From Pirellula sp. (GTDB lineage: Bacteria > Planctomycetota > Planctomycetia > Pirellulales > PNKZ01), in the NCBI GenBank assembly GCA_013822735.1, contig PNKZ01000010.1:1-64000 (forward strand): a DNA stretch of 64,000 nucleotides, read 5' to 3'. Shown here piece by piece: positions 27,563-38,459 of this stretch. The notes under the pieces were generated by a model. That model saw only the letters and a program-made list of their open reading frames with translations, was not told the DNA's origin and did no database searches. A program made the position numbers and the translations under genes. The number at the start of each line of letters is the position of its first letter. The stretch's first letter is position 1.

Positions 27563-28276
27563 ATGCGTTGCGCCATTTCTCGGAAGTCGCCGCTTCGTTT
27601 CGCCGCACTTTCGGCCGCCATGCTACTCGCGTCGGCGTCGATTGCTTCGGCACATTTCGTCTGGATCGATTCGACCACCGAAGGGGAAAAGACCCTGATC
27701 AAGAGCGGCTTCGGCGAACCTGGCGGCTGGGATCCGGACCTGATCGACAAAATTTCCGCGACCGTCTATTCCGTGAAGTCGAAGTCGGGCCTCAAAAAGC
27801 TCGACATGAAACTCGACACCGTGGAAAAGGAATATCGCACGACCATCGAAGGTGCCGCCCCGGCGGCGATCGTCGGCACGACCGACTACGGCGTCGTGCA
27901 ATTCGGCCCGAGTCCGGCCGGATACCTTCGTTACACGGCCAAGCGATTGCTCGGCGACCCGCAGAAGTGGAACGACTCGGCGACGAGCTCGCTCCGCATC
28001 GAACTCGTCGCAAAGTTCGCCGGCGATCACGTCGACCTTCAGGCCCTGTATCTCGGCAAGCCGGCCGCCGACGCCAAGATTAAAGCCACGCTCCCCAACG
28101 GCGACGAAGTGGAGATGGTCACCGACGCCAAGGGCCGCGCAATATGGCAACTGGCGGGCCCGGGCAACTACGGCTGCTATCTCGGCGTGAAAACTCCGAA
28201 AGAGGGGACGCACGGGGAGAAGAAGTACGCCGTGCTCATGGACTACACCACGCTATCTTTTACGGTCGCCAAGTAA
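27563..28276 (+). CDS. Exported DUF4198-like protein
   Basis: A 237-residue secreted protein. The signal peptide is FAALSAAMLLASASIASA, cleaved before HFVWIDSTT, a His at the mature N-terminus that is typical of DUF4198 and related metal-associated periplasmic proteins. The rest is beta-rich (IELVAKFAGDHVDLQALYLG, ATLPNGDEVEMVTDAKGRAI) and looks like two Ig-like domains. The start at 27563 has GGGAG 7 nt upstream; the frame is open to 27491. It interrupts the prs-rplY order. A role in metal handling is only inferred from the family. Confidence 0.72.
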   Translation: MRCAISRKSPLRFAALSAAMLLASASIASAHFVWIDSTTEGEKTLIKSGFGEPGGWDPDLIDKISATVYSVKSKSGLKKLDMKLDTVEKEYRTTIEGAAPAAIVGTTDYGVVQFGPSPAGYLRYTAKRLLGDPQKWNDSATSSLRIELVAKFAGDHVDLQALYLGKPAADAKIKATLPNGDEVEMVTDAKGRAIWQLAGPGNYGCYLGVKTPKEGTHGEKKYAVLMDYTTLSFTVAK

Positions 28277-28300
28277 GCAGCGCTGGAACCGCCTCCCTGT

Positions 28301-28362
28301 AGGGAACGCCCTCCGTGGCGTTCCGTTCGTCCCATTCGCGGAACGCCACGGAGGGCATTCCC
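28301..28362. repeat. Palindromic repeat GGGAACGCCCTCCGTGGCG, copy 1
   Basis: The 24-nt arm at 28302-28325 matches the inverse of 28339-28362 at 23 of 24 positions, with a 13-nt spacer. A second copy is at 39392-39471. It lies 25 nt after the exported-protein gene and could act as its terminator, though there is no T-run. Confidence 0.72.
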
Positions 28363-28769
28363 GAAAGGTGTGCCGACACAGCAACGGCGACCGCGCAAAC
28401 TGGGCAGTTTATGTCGGCCGAAAGCCTCGCATGAAATGGGGCTTTCTCCCGGATTTCTTTCCGTTTTTCGCGCCGCTGGTCGACCCTAATTTTCCTGCTC
28501 CCTTGGGGTTGCATTCAAGCGCGTTTCGTGGAGAATGGACCGACTTGGCGGGTCGCGAATAGCGTTGCATGCACCTCGGCGAATCGCTCGATATCGAGCG
28601 CGTGCCTGAGCTTAGGCGCTTTTTCGCCCGGTTTTTCCGAACATCTGTTGACGATCGTCCCATTTGCGGACGCCGCTCGACGCCTGTCGGAAATCCCTAC
28701 ACCCGCCCGCTATCGAACAATACGGTTTTCGAACCAATACACTGCTTGAGCTTGTAGGAAGTATTAGTC
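28363..28769. other. Leader region of rplY with palindromes
   Basis: About 400 bases without a protein gene. CGCTCGATATCGAGCG at 28585-28600 is a perfect 16-nt palindrome. It is followed by gcct-gagctt-aggc and GCTTTTTC at about 28603-28625, which together look like a weak terminator or attenuator on the plus strand, 145 nt before rplY. I cannot place the rplY promoter. Confidence 0.35.
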
Positions 28770-29396
28770 ATGCCGGAAGTGTTTCACGTCAGCTTGCGTC
28801 AGGAAACGGGCACCCGGAATATGCACCGCCTGCGTCGCGCCGGCAAAGTGCCCGCGGTGCTCTACGGTCACGGCCAGGGAGTGCTGAACCTCTCTCTCGG
28901 CGTCGATGAAGTGAAGGCTATGGTTCGCCACGGCGCTCGCGTCGTCGATCTTGAAGGGGCCGTTACCGAAAAGGCGTTCGTGAGCGAACTGCAATGGGAC
29001 GCCTTCGGTCGCGAAGTGCTGCACATTGATCTGGCCCGCGTCAACGCCGACGAACGCGTCACGGTCGAAGTCACGGTCGAACTCAAGGGTGAGTCGGAAG
29101 GCGTGAAGGCCGGCGGCGTCATCGACCACGTCACGCACACCGTCGAAGTCGAGTGCCCGGTGATCGCGATCCCCGCCAAGGTGATCCTGCGAGTCCACGC
29201 ACTGAAGCTCGACGGCCACTTGAATGCCGACAGCATCGAATTGCCCGAAGGCGTCACCCTGGTGACCGACGCAGAAACGGTAATCGCCACCTGCGCGAAG
29301 CCTGTGGAAGCGGCCGAAGGCACGGGTGCCGACGGCGCCGAGCCGGAAATCATCGGACGCAAGGCGGGCGAAGGCGAGGAAGCGGAAGAGAAGTAG
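28770..29396 (+). CDS. rplY: 50S ribosomal protein L25 (general stress protein Ctc form)
   Basis: A 208-residue two-domain L25/TL5/Ctc protein that binds 5S rRNA in the large subunit. The N-terminal L25 domain has RLRRAGKVPAVLYGHGQG; the C-terminal beta domain has GVKAGGVIDHVTHTVEVECP and LPEGVTLVTDAETVIATC. It ends in an acidic Glu/Ala-rich tail of about 35 residues, common in long L25 forms. It is followed about 100 nt later by pth, a conserved neighbour in many bacteria. Confidence 0.94.
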   Translation: MPEVFHVSLRQETGTRNMHRLRRAGKVPAVLYGHGQGVLNLSLGVDEVKAMVRHGARVVDLEGAVTEKAFVSELQWDAFGREVLHIDLARVNADERVTVEVTVELKGESEGVKAGGVIDHVTHTVEVECPVIAIPAKVILRVHALKLDGHLNADSIELPEGVTLVTDAETVIATCAKPVEAAEGTGADGAEPEIIGRKAGEGEEAEEK

Positions 29397-29500
29397 TCGT
29401 TGCGGCTGCCGGAATGCCTTTTACCTGTTCTGTGCTTCGATCATGCACCGGGCGGGAAGAAGCTGTTGCGGCGTCGTGCGGCCGGCCGCTCTAGATTCTC

Positions 29501-30079
29501 ATGAAGCTGATCGTCGGCTTGGGGAACCCGGGGCGCAAGTACGAAGGAACGCGGCACAACGTCGGTTTCGATGTGGTGTCGCTGTTGGCGAAACGCGGCG
29601 GAGCCGCGAGTGCCAAGCGAGCGTTCCAAGGAGAAACATTCGACATCACGGTCGGCGGCGAGCGGACCATGCTGTTGATGCCTCATACGTTCATGAACCG
29701 GAGCGGTTCGAGCGTCGTCGAGGCACGCGACTTTTACAAGCTGACCAACGCCGAAGTCCTCGTGGTGTGCGACGACCTCAACCTTCCCTTGGGAAAGTTG
29801 CGGCTGCGAGCCAAAGGGTCGGCCGGGGGTCAGAAGGGGTTGGCCGATATTATTCGGTGTTTGGGGGGTGAGGAGATCGCTCGGTTGCGGGTCGGCATCG
29901 GTTCGCCGAACGACGTGCACGCCGACATGGACGCGGCCGATTTCGTGCTCGGGAAGTTCGCCAAAGGGGAACAGACCGCGGTCGAAATCGCCTCGCAATT
30001 CGCGGCCGATGCCGCGGAGTGTTGGGTCCGCGAGGGAATCGCCGCCGCAATGAATCGATACAACGCGAAGATAGACTAG
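29501..30079 (+). CDS. pth: Peptidyl-tRNA hydrolase
   Basis: A 192-residue Pth, hydrolysing peptidyl-tRNA released from stalled ribosomes. Active-site motifs are LIVGLGNPGRKYEGTRHNVG (Asn and catalytic His), MPHTFMNRSG and VVCDDLNLPLGKLRLRAKGS with the catalytic Asp. GGQKGLADII and LRVGIGSP also match. The length is standard. The stop codon is directly continuous with an inverted repeat that fills the space to rpsF. Confidence 0.95.
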   Translation: MKLIVGLGNPGRKYEGTRHNVGFDVVSLLAKRGGAASAKRAFQGETFDITVGGERTMLLMPHTFMNRSGSSVVEARDFYKLTNAEVLVVCDDLNLPLGKLRLRAKGSAGGQKGLADIIRCLGGEEIARLRVGIGSPNDVHADMDAADFVLGKFAKGEQTAVEIASQFAADAAECWVREGIAAAMNRYNAKID

Positions 30080-30192
30080 AGACTTCAGACAAGAGACCGG
30101 AGACGTCAGAACAGAATTTGATGACCGTGAAATCGAGCCGAGCGAAGCTTTCCTTCGACGTCTCGAATCTCCCGTCTCTGATCTGTCGTCTC
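30079..30192. repeat. Imperfect inverted repeat between pth and rpsF
   Basis: GAGACTTCAGACAAGAGACC with its extension (30079-30107) is roughly inverted at 30157-30192 (gacgtctcgaatctcccg with its extension). The arms begin at the last base of the pth stop. Pairing is imperfect with small bulges. It resembles a decayed palindromic element and may reduce or time read-through into rpsF. Confidence 0.4.
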
Positions 30193-30210
30193 GCTTTCAG
30201 GAGCTGCCAC

Positions 30211-30633
30211 GTGGCAAAGCACGTTTACGAAGCGATGTTCATTTTCGACTCCAACCGGTTCGGTCGCGACCCGGGCGGCGTCTCGGGCGCCATTGCGACC
30301 ATGGCCCAAAAGTTCGGCGGCGAAATCCTCGCCAGCCGCCTTTGGGAAGAGCGTCGTCTGGCCTACCCGATTAACGGTCAACGCAAGGGGACCTATTGGC
30401 TCACGTACCTCCGCTTGGAGAGCAAAGAGCTGACCAACCTGAATCGCGAGATCGCGCTCAACGAGTCGATCATGCGTTCGTTGATCCTCAAGGTCGATCC
30501 GCGGATCGTCGAAGCGCTTGTCAGTCACGCTTCGTCGGCGCACACGCCGGCTCCGGAAGCTGCGAAGCCCGCCGTGCGTCGCCCCGACGCCGGTATCGTG
30601 GTTCCCGCCGAAGCCGCGGCGATCGACGACTAA
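30211..30633 (+). CDS. rpsF: 30S ribosomal protein S6
   Basis: A 140-residue S6. The core is YEAMFIFDSNRF, FGGEILASRLWEERRLAYPI, GTYWLTYLRLES and NREIALNESIMRSLILKVD. The C-terminal about 40 residues are an Ala/Pro-rich extension. The start is GTG at 30211, with AGGAG at 30199-30203 at ideal spacing; the frame is open far upstream without any support. The rpsF-ssb-rplI-dnaB order follows; rpsR, usually between ssb and rplI, is missing. Confidence 0.94.
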   Translation: MAKHVYEAMFIFDSNRFGRDPGGVSGAIATMAQKFGGEILASRLWEERRLAYPINGQRKGTYWLTYLRLESKELTNLNREIALNESIMRSLILKVDPRIVEALVSHASSAHTPAPEAAKPAVRRPDAGIVVPAEAAAIDD

Positions 30634-30681
30634 CGTTCTCGGACTTCTCAGCGAACATCCCTCGCTCCAGCAGCATTCGCC

Positions 30682-31206
30682 ATGGCCAGCTTCAACAAAG
30701 TCATCTTGATGGGCAATCTGACCCGCGACCCCGAAGTGCGTTATACGCAAGGGGGCACGGCGGTGTCGGAGATCGGCTTGGCCGTCAACGACAAGCGTAA
30801 AGATGCCAAGGGAGACTGGGTCGAAGAGACGACGTTCGTCGACGTCACGCTCTGGGGCCGCACGGCGGAAATCGCCGGCGAATACCTCGGCAAGGGCTCG
30901 TCGGTTCTCGTCGAAGGCCGACTCAAGCTCGACAGCTGGGAAAAGGACGGCCAGAAGCGCTCGAAGCTCCGCGTCGTCGCCGAAAACATGCGTATGCTCG
31001 GCGGCAAAGGGGGCGGAGGGGGTCGCGGCGGCTCCGCACCTCCCGACGAAAGCGAATTCACCGGCGAGTCGTCTTCCGAATACGGCGGCGGCGCCCCTTC
31101 GCGTGGCGCGAGCTCCGGCGGCCCGCGCGGCGGCGGCGGCAGTCGAGGCGGCTCCTCCGGCGGCGGCGGTCGTCCTCCGGCCGAAGACGGCGACATCCCG
31201 TTCTAG
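30682..31206 (+). CDS. ssb: Single-stranded DNA-binding protein
   Basis: A 174-residue SSB with an OB fold at residues 1-108 ([57 protein letters not shown]). It has a very Gly/Ser-rich linker (about 113-165) and the conserved acidic tip EDGDIPF that docks replication and repair partners. It sits between rpsF and rplI, upstream of dnaB, as in many bacteria. Confidence 0.96.
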   Translation: MASFNKVILMGNLTRDPEVRYTQGGTAVSEIGLAVNDKRKDAKGDWVEETTFVDVTLWGRTAEIAGEYLGKGSSVLVEGRLKLDSWEKDGQKRSKLRVVAENMRMLGGKGGGGGRGGSAPPDESEFTGESSSEYGGGAPSRGASSGGPRGGGGSRGGSSGGGGRPPAEDGDIPF

Positions 31207-31294
31207 TCGTCGCTCCCACTTATTCATAATGCCGCGACCGTCGGTCGCGCTCTGACAACAAACATTCGGTTCGTAATATCAGGATTCCGCAATC

Positions 31295-31849
31295 ATGCCC
31301 ACCACCAAGAAAACGTACGGCAAGCGTTTGCCCCGCGGTCGCAACGGCGGCATTGAGCTGATGCTCATTCAAGACGTCGATCACCTCGGCAAGCAAGGGG
31401 ACGTCGTCAGCGTTCGCCCCGGCTACGCGAACAACTACTTGCTGCCGCAAGCTCTGGCCACGGTCGCCACGGAACATCACAAGCGCATGGTCGATAAGCA
31501 CCGTGCCCGCTTGAACGAAATCCAAAAGGCCCGCATGGCCGGCCTCCGCGAATTCGGCGACCAACTCGCCAAGCAGAGCGTTACGATCGAAGCCAACGCC
31601 AACGACGAAGGCCATCTCTACGGCTCGGTCGGCCCGACCGAAATCGTCAACGCGCTCAAGCGGTTGGAATACACGATCACCGCCGATCAAGTGCGCCTCA
31701 AGGGCCCGCTCAAGGAATTGGGCCTCTACACGGTCAAGATTCACCTCGGCCACGAAATCGAGAGCGACCTGAAGGTTTGGGTCGTGCCGATGGTTTCCGA
31801 CGAGCACGCCGAGAAGAAGCCCGTCGAAAAGGCGGCCGAGAAGAAGTAA
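31295..31849 (+). CDS. rplI: 50S ribosomal protein L9
   Basis: A 184-residue L9 that bridges the L1-stalk side of the large subunit. The signature is DHLGKQGDVVSVRPGYANNY and LLPQALAT, then a long connecting helix (EHHKRMVDKHRARLNEIQKA) and the C-terminal domain (GSVGPTEIVNALK). About 20 extra residues (PTTKKTYGKRLPRGRNGGIE) precede the usual MLIQDV start and look basic, like an added rRNA contact; an internal start at the Met of MLIQDV is the alternative. A strong terminator follows. Confidence 0.93.
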   Translation: MPTTKKTYGKRLPRGRNGGIELMLIQDVDHLGKQGDVVSVRPGYANNYLLPQALATVATEHHKRMVDKHRARLNEIQKARMAGLREFGDQLAKQSVTIEANANDEGHLYGSVGPTEIVNALKRLEYTITADQVRLKGPLKELGLYTVKIHLGHEIESDLKVWVVPMVSDEHAEKKPVEKAAEKK

Positions 31850-31898
31850 TCGTTCGGCCCGGTATTCATTTAGGACAGGGCCGCAACTCGCTATAATC

Positions 31899-31936
31899 AC
31901 GGCGTTCGCAAGCTTCGGCTGCGAACGCCGTTTTTC
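31899..31936 (+). terminator. Intrinsic terminator after rplI
   Basis: ACGGCGTTCGCA at 31899-31910 pairs perfectly with TGCGAACGCCGT at 31920-31931 around AGCTTCGGC, followed by TTTTTCTT. TATAAT at 31892-31897 lies immediately before it and could be the -10 of a dnaB promoter, with a poor -35 (TTTAGG) 17 nt upstream. Confidence 0.82.
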
Positions 31937-31995
31937 TTGCGCTCGCCCGTTCCCTTTCGTCTCGCGAGTCGCGTCCGCACGGAGGAGTGTTTGCC

Positions 31996-33411
31996 ATGTC
32001 GACCCAAGAGCGCGAACGGTTCGGAAATCGTCGCGACAATCCGCCGGTGCGGCCGACTTCGGAACTCTTCGACCGTTCGCCGCCGCATAGCCCGGAGGCG
32101 GAAAAGGGCGTGCTCGGCAGCCTGCTGCTCGACCCGCGCGTGTGCGACGACGTGGCGCTGGTCCTCCGCCCGGAGGAGTTCTATTCGCCCGCCTATCGCA
32201 AGGTGTATGAGTGCATGCTCGACATGCACAACTCCGGCAAGCAGATCGACGCCACGTTGCTCATCGAGCGGCTCCAGGCTCAAGGCGATTTCGAAATGCT
32301 CGGCGGCATGTCGATGCTGCTCGACGTCGCCGAATGCGTGCCGACCGCGGCCAACGCCGTCTGGTACTCCCAGATCGTGCGCGATAAAGCCGTCGTGCGC
32401 GACCTGATCCACGCCTCGACCGAGATCCTCCGCGACTCCTACGATCAATCGATCGAGCCGCGTGAATTGCTCGCCCAAGCCGAAGCCAAGGTCTTCGCGA
32501 TCCTCGAACAAAAGGGCTCGAACAACGTCGCCGGCATGGCCGACATCTTGCACGAGACCATGCTCCGCATCGACGACCGGATCAGCCGCGGCGGCGGCAT
32601 CGGCGGCATTTCCACCGGCCTGCGCGATCTCGATACGCAAACCGGCGGCCTGCACGACTCCGAGCTCATCATCCTCGCGGCGCGGCCGTCGATGGGCAAA
32701 ACGGCGCTCGCCGCCACGATCTGCGAAAACGTCGCGATGGACAACCACTTCGGCGTCCTGTTCGTCAGCTTGGAAATGTCGCGGCTCGAATTGGCCGAGC
32801 GCATGCTCTGCTCACGCGGCAAAATCAACGGCCACAACCTCCGCAACGGCACTATCTCGAAAGCGGAACGCCAAAAGCTGATCGAAGCCTCGAGCGATTT
32901 GAGCCAAGCGCCGATCTACATCGACGATTCGCCGAGCCGCACGATGACGGAAATCGCCGCGGCCGCGCGCCGTCTCAAACGCCGCGAAGGTCTCCGGTTG
33001 ATCGTCATCGATTACTTGCAGCTCATCGAGCCGGACAATTCCAAAGACCCTCGGCAGGAACAAGTCTCCAAGATCGCGCGCCGCCTCAAGGGCATGGCCC
33101 GCGAATTGAAAGTGCCGGTTCTCTGCCTTTCGCAGCTCAATCGCCAGGCGGAGGCGTCGAAAGACAATCGGCCCAAGCTGAGTCACTTGCGCGAGTCGGG
33201 CGCCATCGAGCAAGACGCCGACGTCGTGATGTTCGTCCATCGCGAAGAGTACTACATGACCAACGACGAAGACAAAGCCAAGGTGGCGGGCAAGGCCGAC
33301 CTGATCATCGCGAAGCAGCGCAACGGGCCGATCGGCGACGTGAAAGTCGCTTGGCTCAAAGATTACACGCGCTTCGAAGACCTGACGAAGGAAGAGTATT
33401 CGTTCGACTAG
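31996..33411 (+). CDS. dnaB: Replicative DNA helicase DnaB
   Basis: A 471-residue hexameric 5'-3' replicative helicase. The N-terminal DnaB domain begins PPHSPEAEKGVLGSLLLDP. The RecA-like C-terminal part has Walker A AARPSMGKTALA, VLFVSLEMSRLELAERML, Walker B LRLIVIDYLQLIEP, VLCLSQLNRQAE, SGAIEQDADVVMFVHREE and IAKQRNGPIG. I placed the start at the ATG 31996, 10 nt after GGAGGA; a GTG at 31987 abuts that site too closely. No intein is present. It is the last gene of the rpsF-ssb-rplI-dnaB block but has its own possible promoter. Confidence 0.96.
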   Translation: MSTQERERFGNRRDNPPVRPTSELFDRSPPHSPEAEKGVLGSLLLDPRVCDDVALVLRPEEFYSPAYRKVYECMLDMHNSGKQIDATLLIERLQAQGDFEMLGGMSMLLDVAECVPTAANAVWYSQIVRDKAVVRDLIHASTEILRDSYDQSIEPRELLAQAEAKVFAILEQKGSNNVAGMADILHETMLRIDDRISRGGGIGGISTGLRDLDTQTGGLHDSELIILAARPSMGKTALAATICENVAMDNHFGVLFVSLEMSRLELAERMLCSRGKINGHNLRNGTISKAERQKLIEASSDLSQAPIYIDDSPSRTMTEIAAAARRLKRREGLRLIVIDYLQLIEPDNSKDPRQEQVSKIARRLKGMARELKVPVLCLSQLNRQAEASKDNRPKLSHLRESGAIEQDADVVMFVHREEYYMTNDEDKAKVAGKADLIIAKQRNGPIGDVKVAWLKDYTRFEDLTKEEYSFD

Positions 33412-33431
33412 GGGTAGAAGTCATGCGTTCG

Positions 33432-33488
33432 GAGTTATGAATTATGAGTTCCGAAAATTCATAACTCATAATTCTGAACTCATAACTC
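33432..33488. repeat. AT-rich palindrome at the dnaB/methyltransferase junction
   Basis: Outer arms GAGTTATGA (33432-33440) and TCATAACTC (33480-33488) and inner arms attatgagtt (33441-33450) and aactcataat (33463-33472) are perfect inverses. A 7-nt bulge separates them on the right side. The base content is far more AT-rich than the surroundings. The right outer arm encodes the last two residues and stop of the minus-strand methyltransferase. Confidence 0.6.
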
Positions 33489-34538
33489 GCCGTAGGCGCA
33501 CGCCTCGTTCTTGTTCGCCGTCAGACGACGCAGACCGAAGCGGTAGCCGCTGCCGCGCAGCACGTCCTTCACGCTTTCGAGCTTGGCGTCGTCGTCGCGT
33601 CCGCGGAATTTCACGGTGACGCAGAACGCGCGACAGTGCCGCTCCCCGAGCCAGCGGGCCAAAAGCTCGCAGATTCTGTCGGGAAAGGCGATGATGTCGC
33701 TCAAGAGCCAATCCACCGGCTCGGATGGAAAGTATTCGAAGGCGTCGGTTTTGAGAAAGGTCAGCCGCGGGTTGCTCATCAAGTCGTCGCGCAGCGGGCT
33801 GCGGTCGATCGCCGTCACCAACGCGCCCCGCTCCAGCGCCGTGTAAGCCCAACTTCCCGGCGCGCTCCCCAAGTCGACGCACGTTTCTCCCGGCTGAATC
33901 TTCCGACCGAGCCGAAGTTCCGCTTCCACCAACTTCGCAAAGGCCCGCGACGGTGCAAGCTTGTCGACCGCGGGCTCAATCATGCCGCCGACGAACGGCG
34001 ACAAGCAATAGCGCCACGCGCGCCGCGACTCCTCCTCGGCGATCGAGACGAAACCCTCGGTCGGCGACGTCAGCAACACCTGCACCAGCGCTTCGCCCGG
34101 GAGCCACGCATCTTCGGCGGCTTCGTTCATTCGCCGCAAGAGCCGACGACGCACCTCGCGCAATTTGGCAACGAGCGCATCGCGCACCAACTTCGTACGA
34201 CCCGCGCCCGTCGATCCATCGGCAAACGGCGTGGCGAAAACATGCAATCGCCACGGCGTGCTCGCTTGATCGAGCCTTGCGGAAATCCGCTCGCAAACGG
34301 CGTCGGCCCATTGCGAAATGGACGCGGCCGCGCACGGTTCGGCGTCGGGCAGCACCTGGGATGCAAAAGCGACGATCGGCGCCGAAGCCGCGGCGTCTGC
34401 GCGCGGCTCCGACTTCACGACGACGCGTCCCTCCGGCAGCGCGTCAAGTTCGCACGCCGACGGGCCGGGCAAAGTCCGCCGCAATTCGTCGGCCAGCGCA
34501 GCTTCCCAGCCCGCTTCGCAAATGAAAACAGTCGGCAT
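33480..34538 (-). CDS. RlmM-like (FtsJ-fold) rRNA 2'-O-methyltransferase
   Basis: A 352-residue protein with an N-terminal THUMP-like or accessory part and a C-terminal Rossmann methyltransferase. SAM motif I is CVDLGSAPGSWAYTALERGA (about residues 227-246). Then come VTAIDRSPL, LTFLKTDAFEYFP, the catalytic Asp in VDWLLSDI and a Lys in CVTVKFRGRDD, giving the K-D-K-E arrangement of FtsJ/RlmM enzymes. E. coli RlmM modifies C2498 of 23S rRNA; the same target is only an inference here. The last codons lie in an AT-rich palindrome. It is convergent with dnaB. Confidence 0.8.
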   Translation of the reverse strand: MPTVFICEAGWEAALADELRRTLPGPSACELDALPEGRVVVKSEPRADAAASAPIVAFASQVLPDAEPCAAASISQWADAVCERISARLDQASTPWRLHVFATPFADGSTGAGRTKLVRDALVAKLREVRRRLLRRMNEAAEDAWLPGEALVQVLLTSPTEGFVSIAEEESRRAWRYCLSPFVGGMIEPAVDKLAPSRAFAKLVEAELRLGRKIQPGETCVDLGSAPGSWAYTALERGALVTAIDRSPLRDDLMSNPRLTFLKTDAFEYFPSEPVDWLLSDIIAFPDRICELLARWLGERHCRAFCVTVKFRGRDDDAKLESVKDVLRGSGYRFGLRRLTANKNEACAYGEL

Positions 34539-34612
34539 CAGAAGACATCAGTCTCAACAAAGCGATTCTCAATCTGCCGACCGCCGCCTGCCCGCCGCCG
34601 ACTCGCCCGCAA

Positions 34613-35335
34613 CTAGATCTCTTCGTTCTCTTGGCGAATATCCACGCGCAAAGCGCCGAGCAACTTCATGATCTGCGCTTCCTTCTTCTTGATGAAGGGA
34701 ACGTTGTCGAGAATGATCGCCCGCTCGTTGGCCGGTTGCAGAATTAGCCGACCCGATTGCAGCAGCATGTACTCGAACAAATCGTTGATCTCGTTATCAA
34801 GCCGGAGGTTCGGCGTGGCACGACGTTCCAAATTGCTGAGAAATCCGTGGTGGTGCAGGATCTCGTTGGCCCGCACTTCCCAATAGTCGAAGCTAAGCGT
34901 CAGGAAGGAAGCTGCGAAAATGCCGCCGAGAATTCCGGTGAAGGCCCAATACCAAGTGGCGTTCGCCAACGGCCGAAACTTCGCGAGAAACGCCGTGAGC
35001 GCCGGGAGCAACTCCGGCTTGAGCGTAAAGAGCAGCACTATGCCGAGCGCAAGAGCCGCCGCGCAAAAGAACATCGTCAACGACGTCGTCCGCGGAAAGT
35101 CGAACGCCAGCACCACAAGGTTCACGGCGAAGAGCGCCAAGAACAACGTATTCATCACGACCACGACTTTATTGTGCGGATCGAGCGCGGCCGACGAAAA
35201 GCTCAGATAGAGCGCCGTGATGAAGCCGAAGATCAACGTCGGGTACAAGAAAATGATCTTCGGGTACGAAACGACGATCACGCTTTCAACATCGCCATCC
35301 TTCTTCAGCGGGGCGGGAACGGCAGCTTGCGACAT
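34613..35335 (-). CDS. Multi-pass membrane protein with C-terminal PH-like domain
   Basis: A 240-residue protein of unknown function. Four hydrophobic segments are visible: IIFLYPTLIFGFITALYLSF, VVVVMNTLFLALFAVNLVVL, SLTMFFCAAALALGIVLLFT and WYWAFTGILGGIFAASFLTL. The rest (YWEVRANEILHHHGFLSNLE to GALRVDIRQ) is soluble and reads like a bacterial PH-type domain (NEILHHHGFLSNLERR, RLILQPANERAIILDNVPFI). I chose the ATG at 35335 (MSQAAVPAPL); the longer frame adds 39 residues with no support. No neighbour hints at a role. Confidence 0.65.
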   Translation of the reverse strand: MSQAAVPAPLKKDGDVESVIVVSYPKIIFLYPTLIFGFITALYLSFSSAALDPHNKVVVVMNTLFLALFAVNLVVLAFDFPRTTSLTMFFCAAALALGIVLLFTLKPELLPALTAFLAKFRPLANATWYWAFTGILGGIFAASFLTLSFDYWEVRANEILHHHGFLSNLERRATPNLRLDNEINDLFEYMLLQSGRLILQPANERAIILDNVPFIKKKEAQIMKLLGALRVDIRQENEEI

Positions 35336-35638
35336 GAACGGGTTCTCGTGAGGAGGACTCGGGATGCAAAATTCAACGCCGACGCATACATTTCGTCGCT
35401 TCGATGTGCCGCGACACGCCGAAGCGTCTACCAGTGATTCGCCGGCGACCACAAAATCTTACCACGCCCCTTATCTCCGGCGCAAGCACTTCCGTCACCG
35501 AACGCACGGAGTGGTTCGACATCGCGCACCGCCCGGTGCAGAAATGCCGCTGGTTGGACGCCCGGCCGGCGCTGTGTTAGGCTGTTTTCCGAGCTGCCTG
35601 CTACGTAAAGTTTCCCGCCTAAGAGGAGTTTCCCGCCC

Positions 35639-36163
35639 ATGAAGACGCTATGCACCCTGGCCCTCGGCCTGCTGTTGGCCGCCGGTTCCGCCGGAGCCGC
35701 CGAATTGAAAGAAGGGGACGTCGCCCCTGACTTTTCGCTCCAAGGAAGCGACGGCAAGACCTATAAGCTCTCCGATTTCCGCGGCAAGTCGGCCGTCGTG
35801 GTCGCTTGGTACCCGAAGGCCTTCACCGGCGGCTGCACCACCGAATGCAAGAACATGAAAGCCGAAGGGGACAAGATCCGCGAATTTAACGTCGCCTACT
35901 TCACCGCCAGCGTCGATGAAGCCGACTACAACAAGAAGTTCGCCGAATCGCTGAGCTTGGATTATCCGATCTTGAGCGACCCCACGAAGAAGACCGCCGC
36001 CGAATACGGCGCCTTGAATCCGAAGGGGGTTTCGAGCCGTTACACCTACTACATCGGCGCCGACGGTCGCGTGCTCTACATCGACAAGGCCGTGAAGCCG
36101 GCGTCGGCCTCCGCCGACATCGCCAAGAAGCTCGCCGAACTCGGCGTGCCGAAAAAGTCGTAA
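35639..36163 (+). CDS. Exported peroxiredoxin (AhpC/TSA, BCP-like)
   Basis: A 174-residue thiol peroxidase. An N-terminal signal ([18 protein letters not shown]) indicates export, which is unusual for BCP-type enzymes. The thioredoxin fold follows with [20 protein letters not shown] and the active site [16 protein letters not shown], where Cys66 is peroxidatic and Cys70 the likely partner (BCP spacing C-x3-C). Other matches are [18 protein letters not shown] and [19 protein letters not shown] lies 11 nt before the ATG. A strong terminator follows, so it is a single-gene transcript. Likely role: detoxifying peroxides outside the cytoplasm. Confidence 0.9.
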   Translation: MKTLCTLALGLLLAAGSAGAAELKEGDVAPDFSLQGSDGKTYKLSDFRGKSAVVVAWYPKAFTGGCTTECKNMKAEGDKIREFNVAYFTASVDEADYNKKFAESLSLDYPILSDPTKKTAAEYGALNPKGVSSRYTYYIGADGRVLYIDKAVKPASASADIAKKLAELGVPKKS

Positions 36164-36187
36164 CAACTCCGCCAGACTGCAACCACG

Positions 36188-36223
36188 AGCGGAGTCGAGC
36201 CCCACGCTCGGCTCCGCTTTTTT
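36188..36223 (+). terminator. Intrinsic terminator after the peroxiredoxin gene
   Basis: AGCGGAGTCGAG at 36188-36199 pairs with CTCGGCTCCGCT (12 bp, one G-U) around CCCCACG and is followed by six T. It separates the gene from the convergent ligA, whose stop is 14 nt further on. Confidence 0.82.
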
Positions 36224-36236
36224 GTTGCGCGAAACT

Positions 36237-38425
<2,189 letters not shown>

Positions 38426-38459
38426 GACGTCTGGCTTTCCGAATACCCGCTTTAGCAGT

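Noticed and set aside
31892-31897. TATAAT before dnaB as a firm promoter
   Set aside because: The -35 is poor and the hexamer abuts a terminator, so it is mentioned only as a possibility in the terminator entry.
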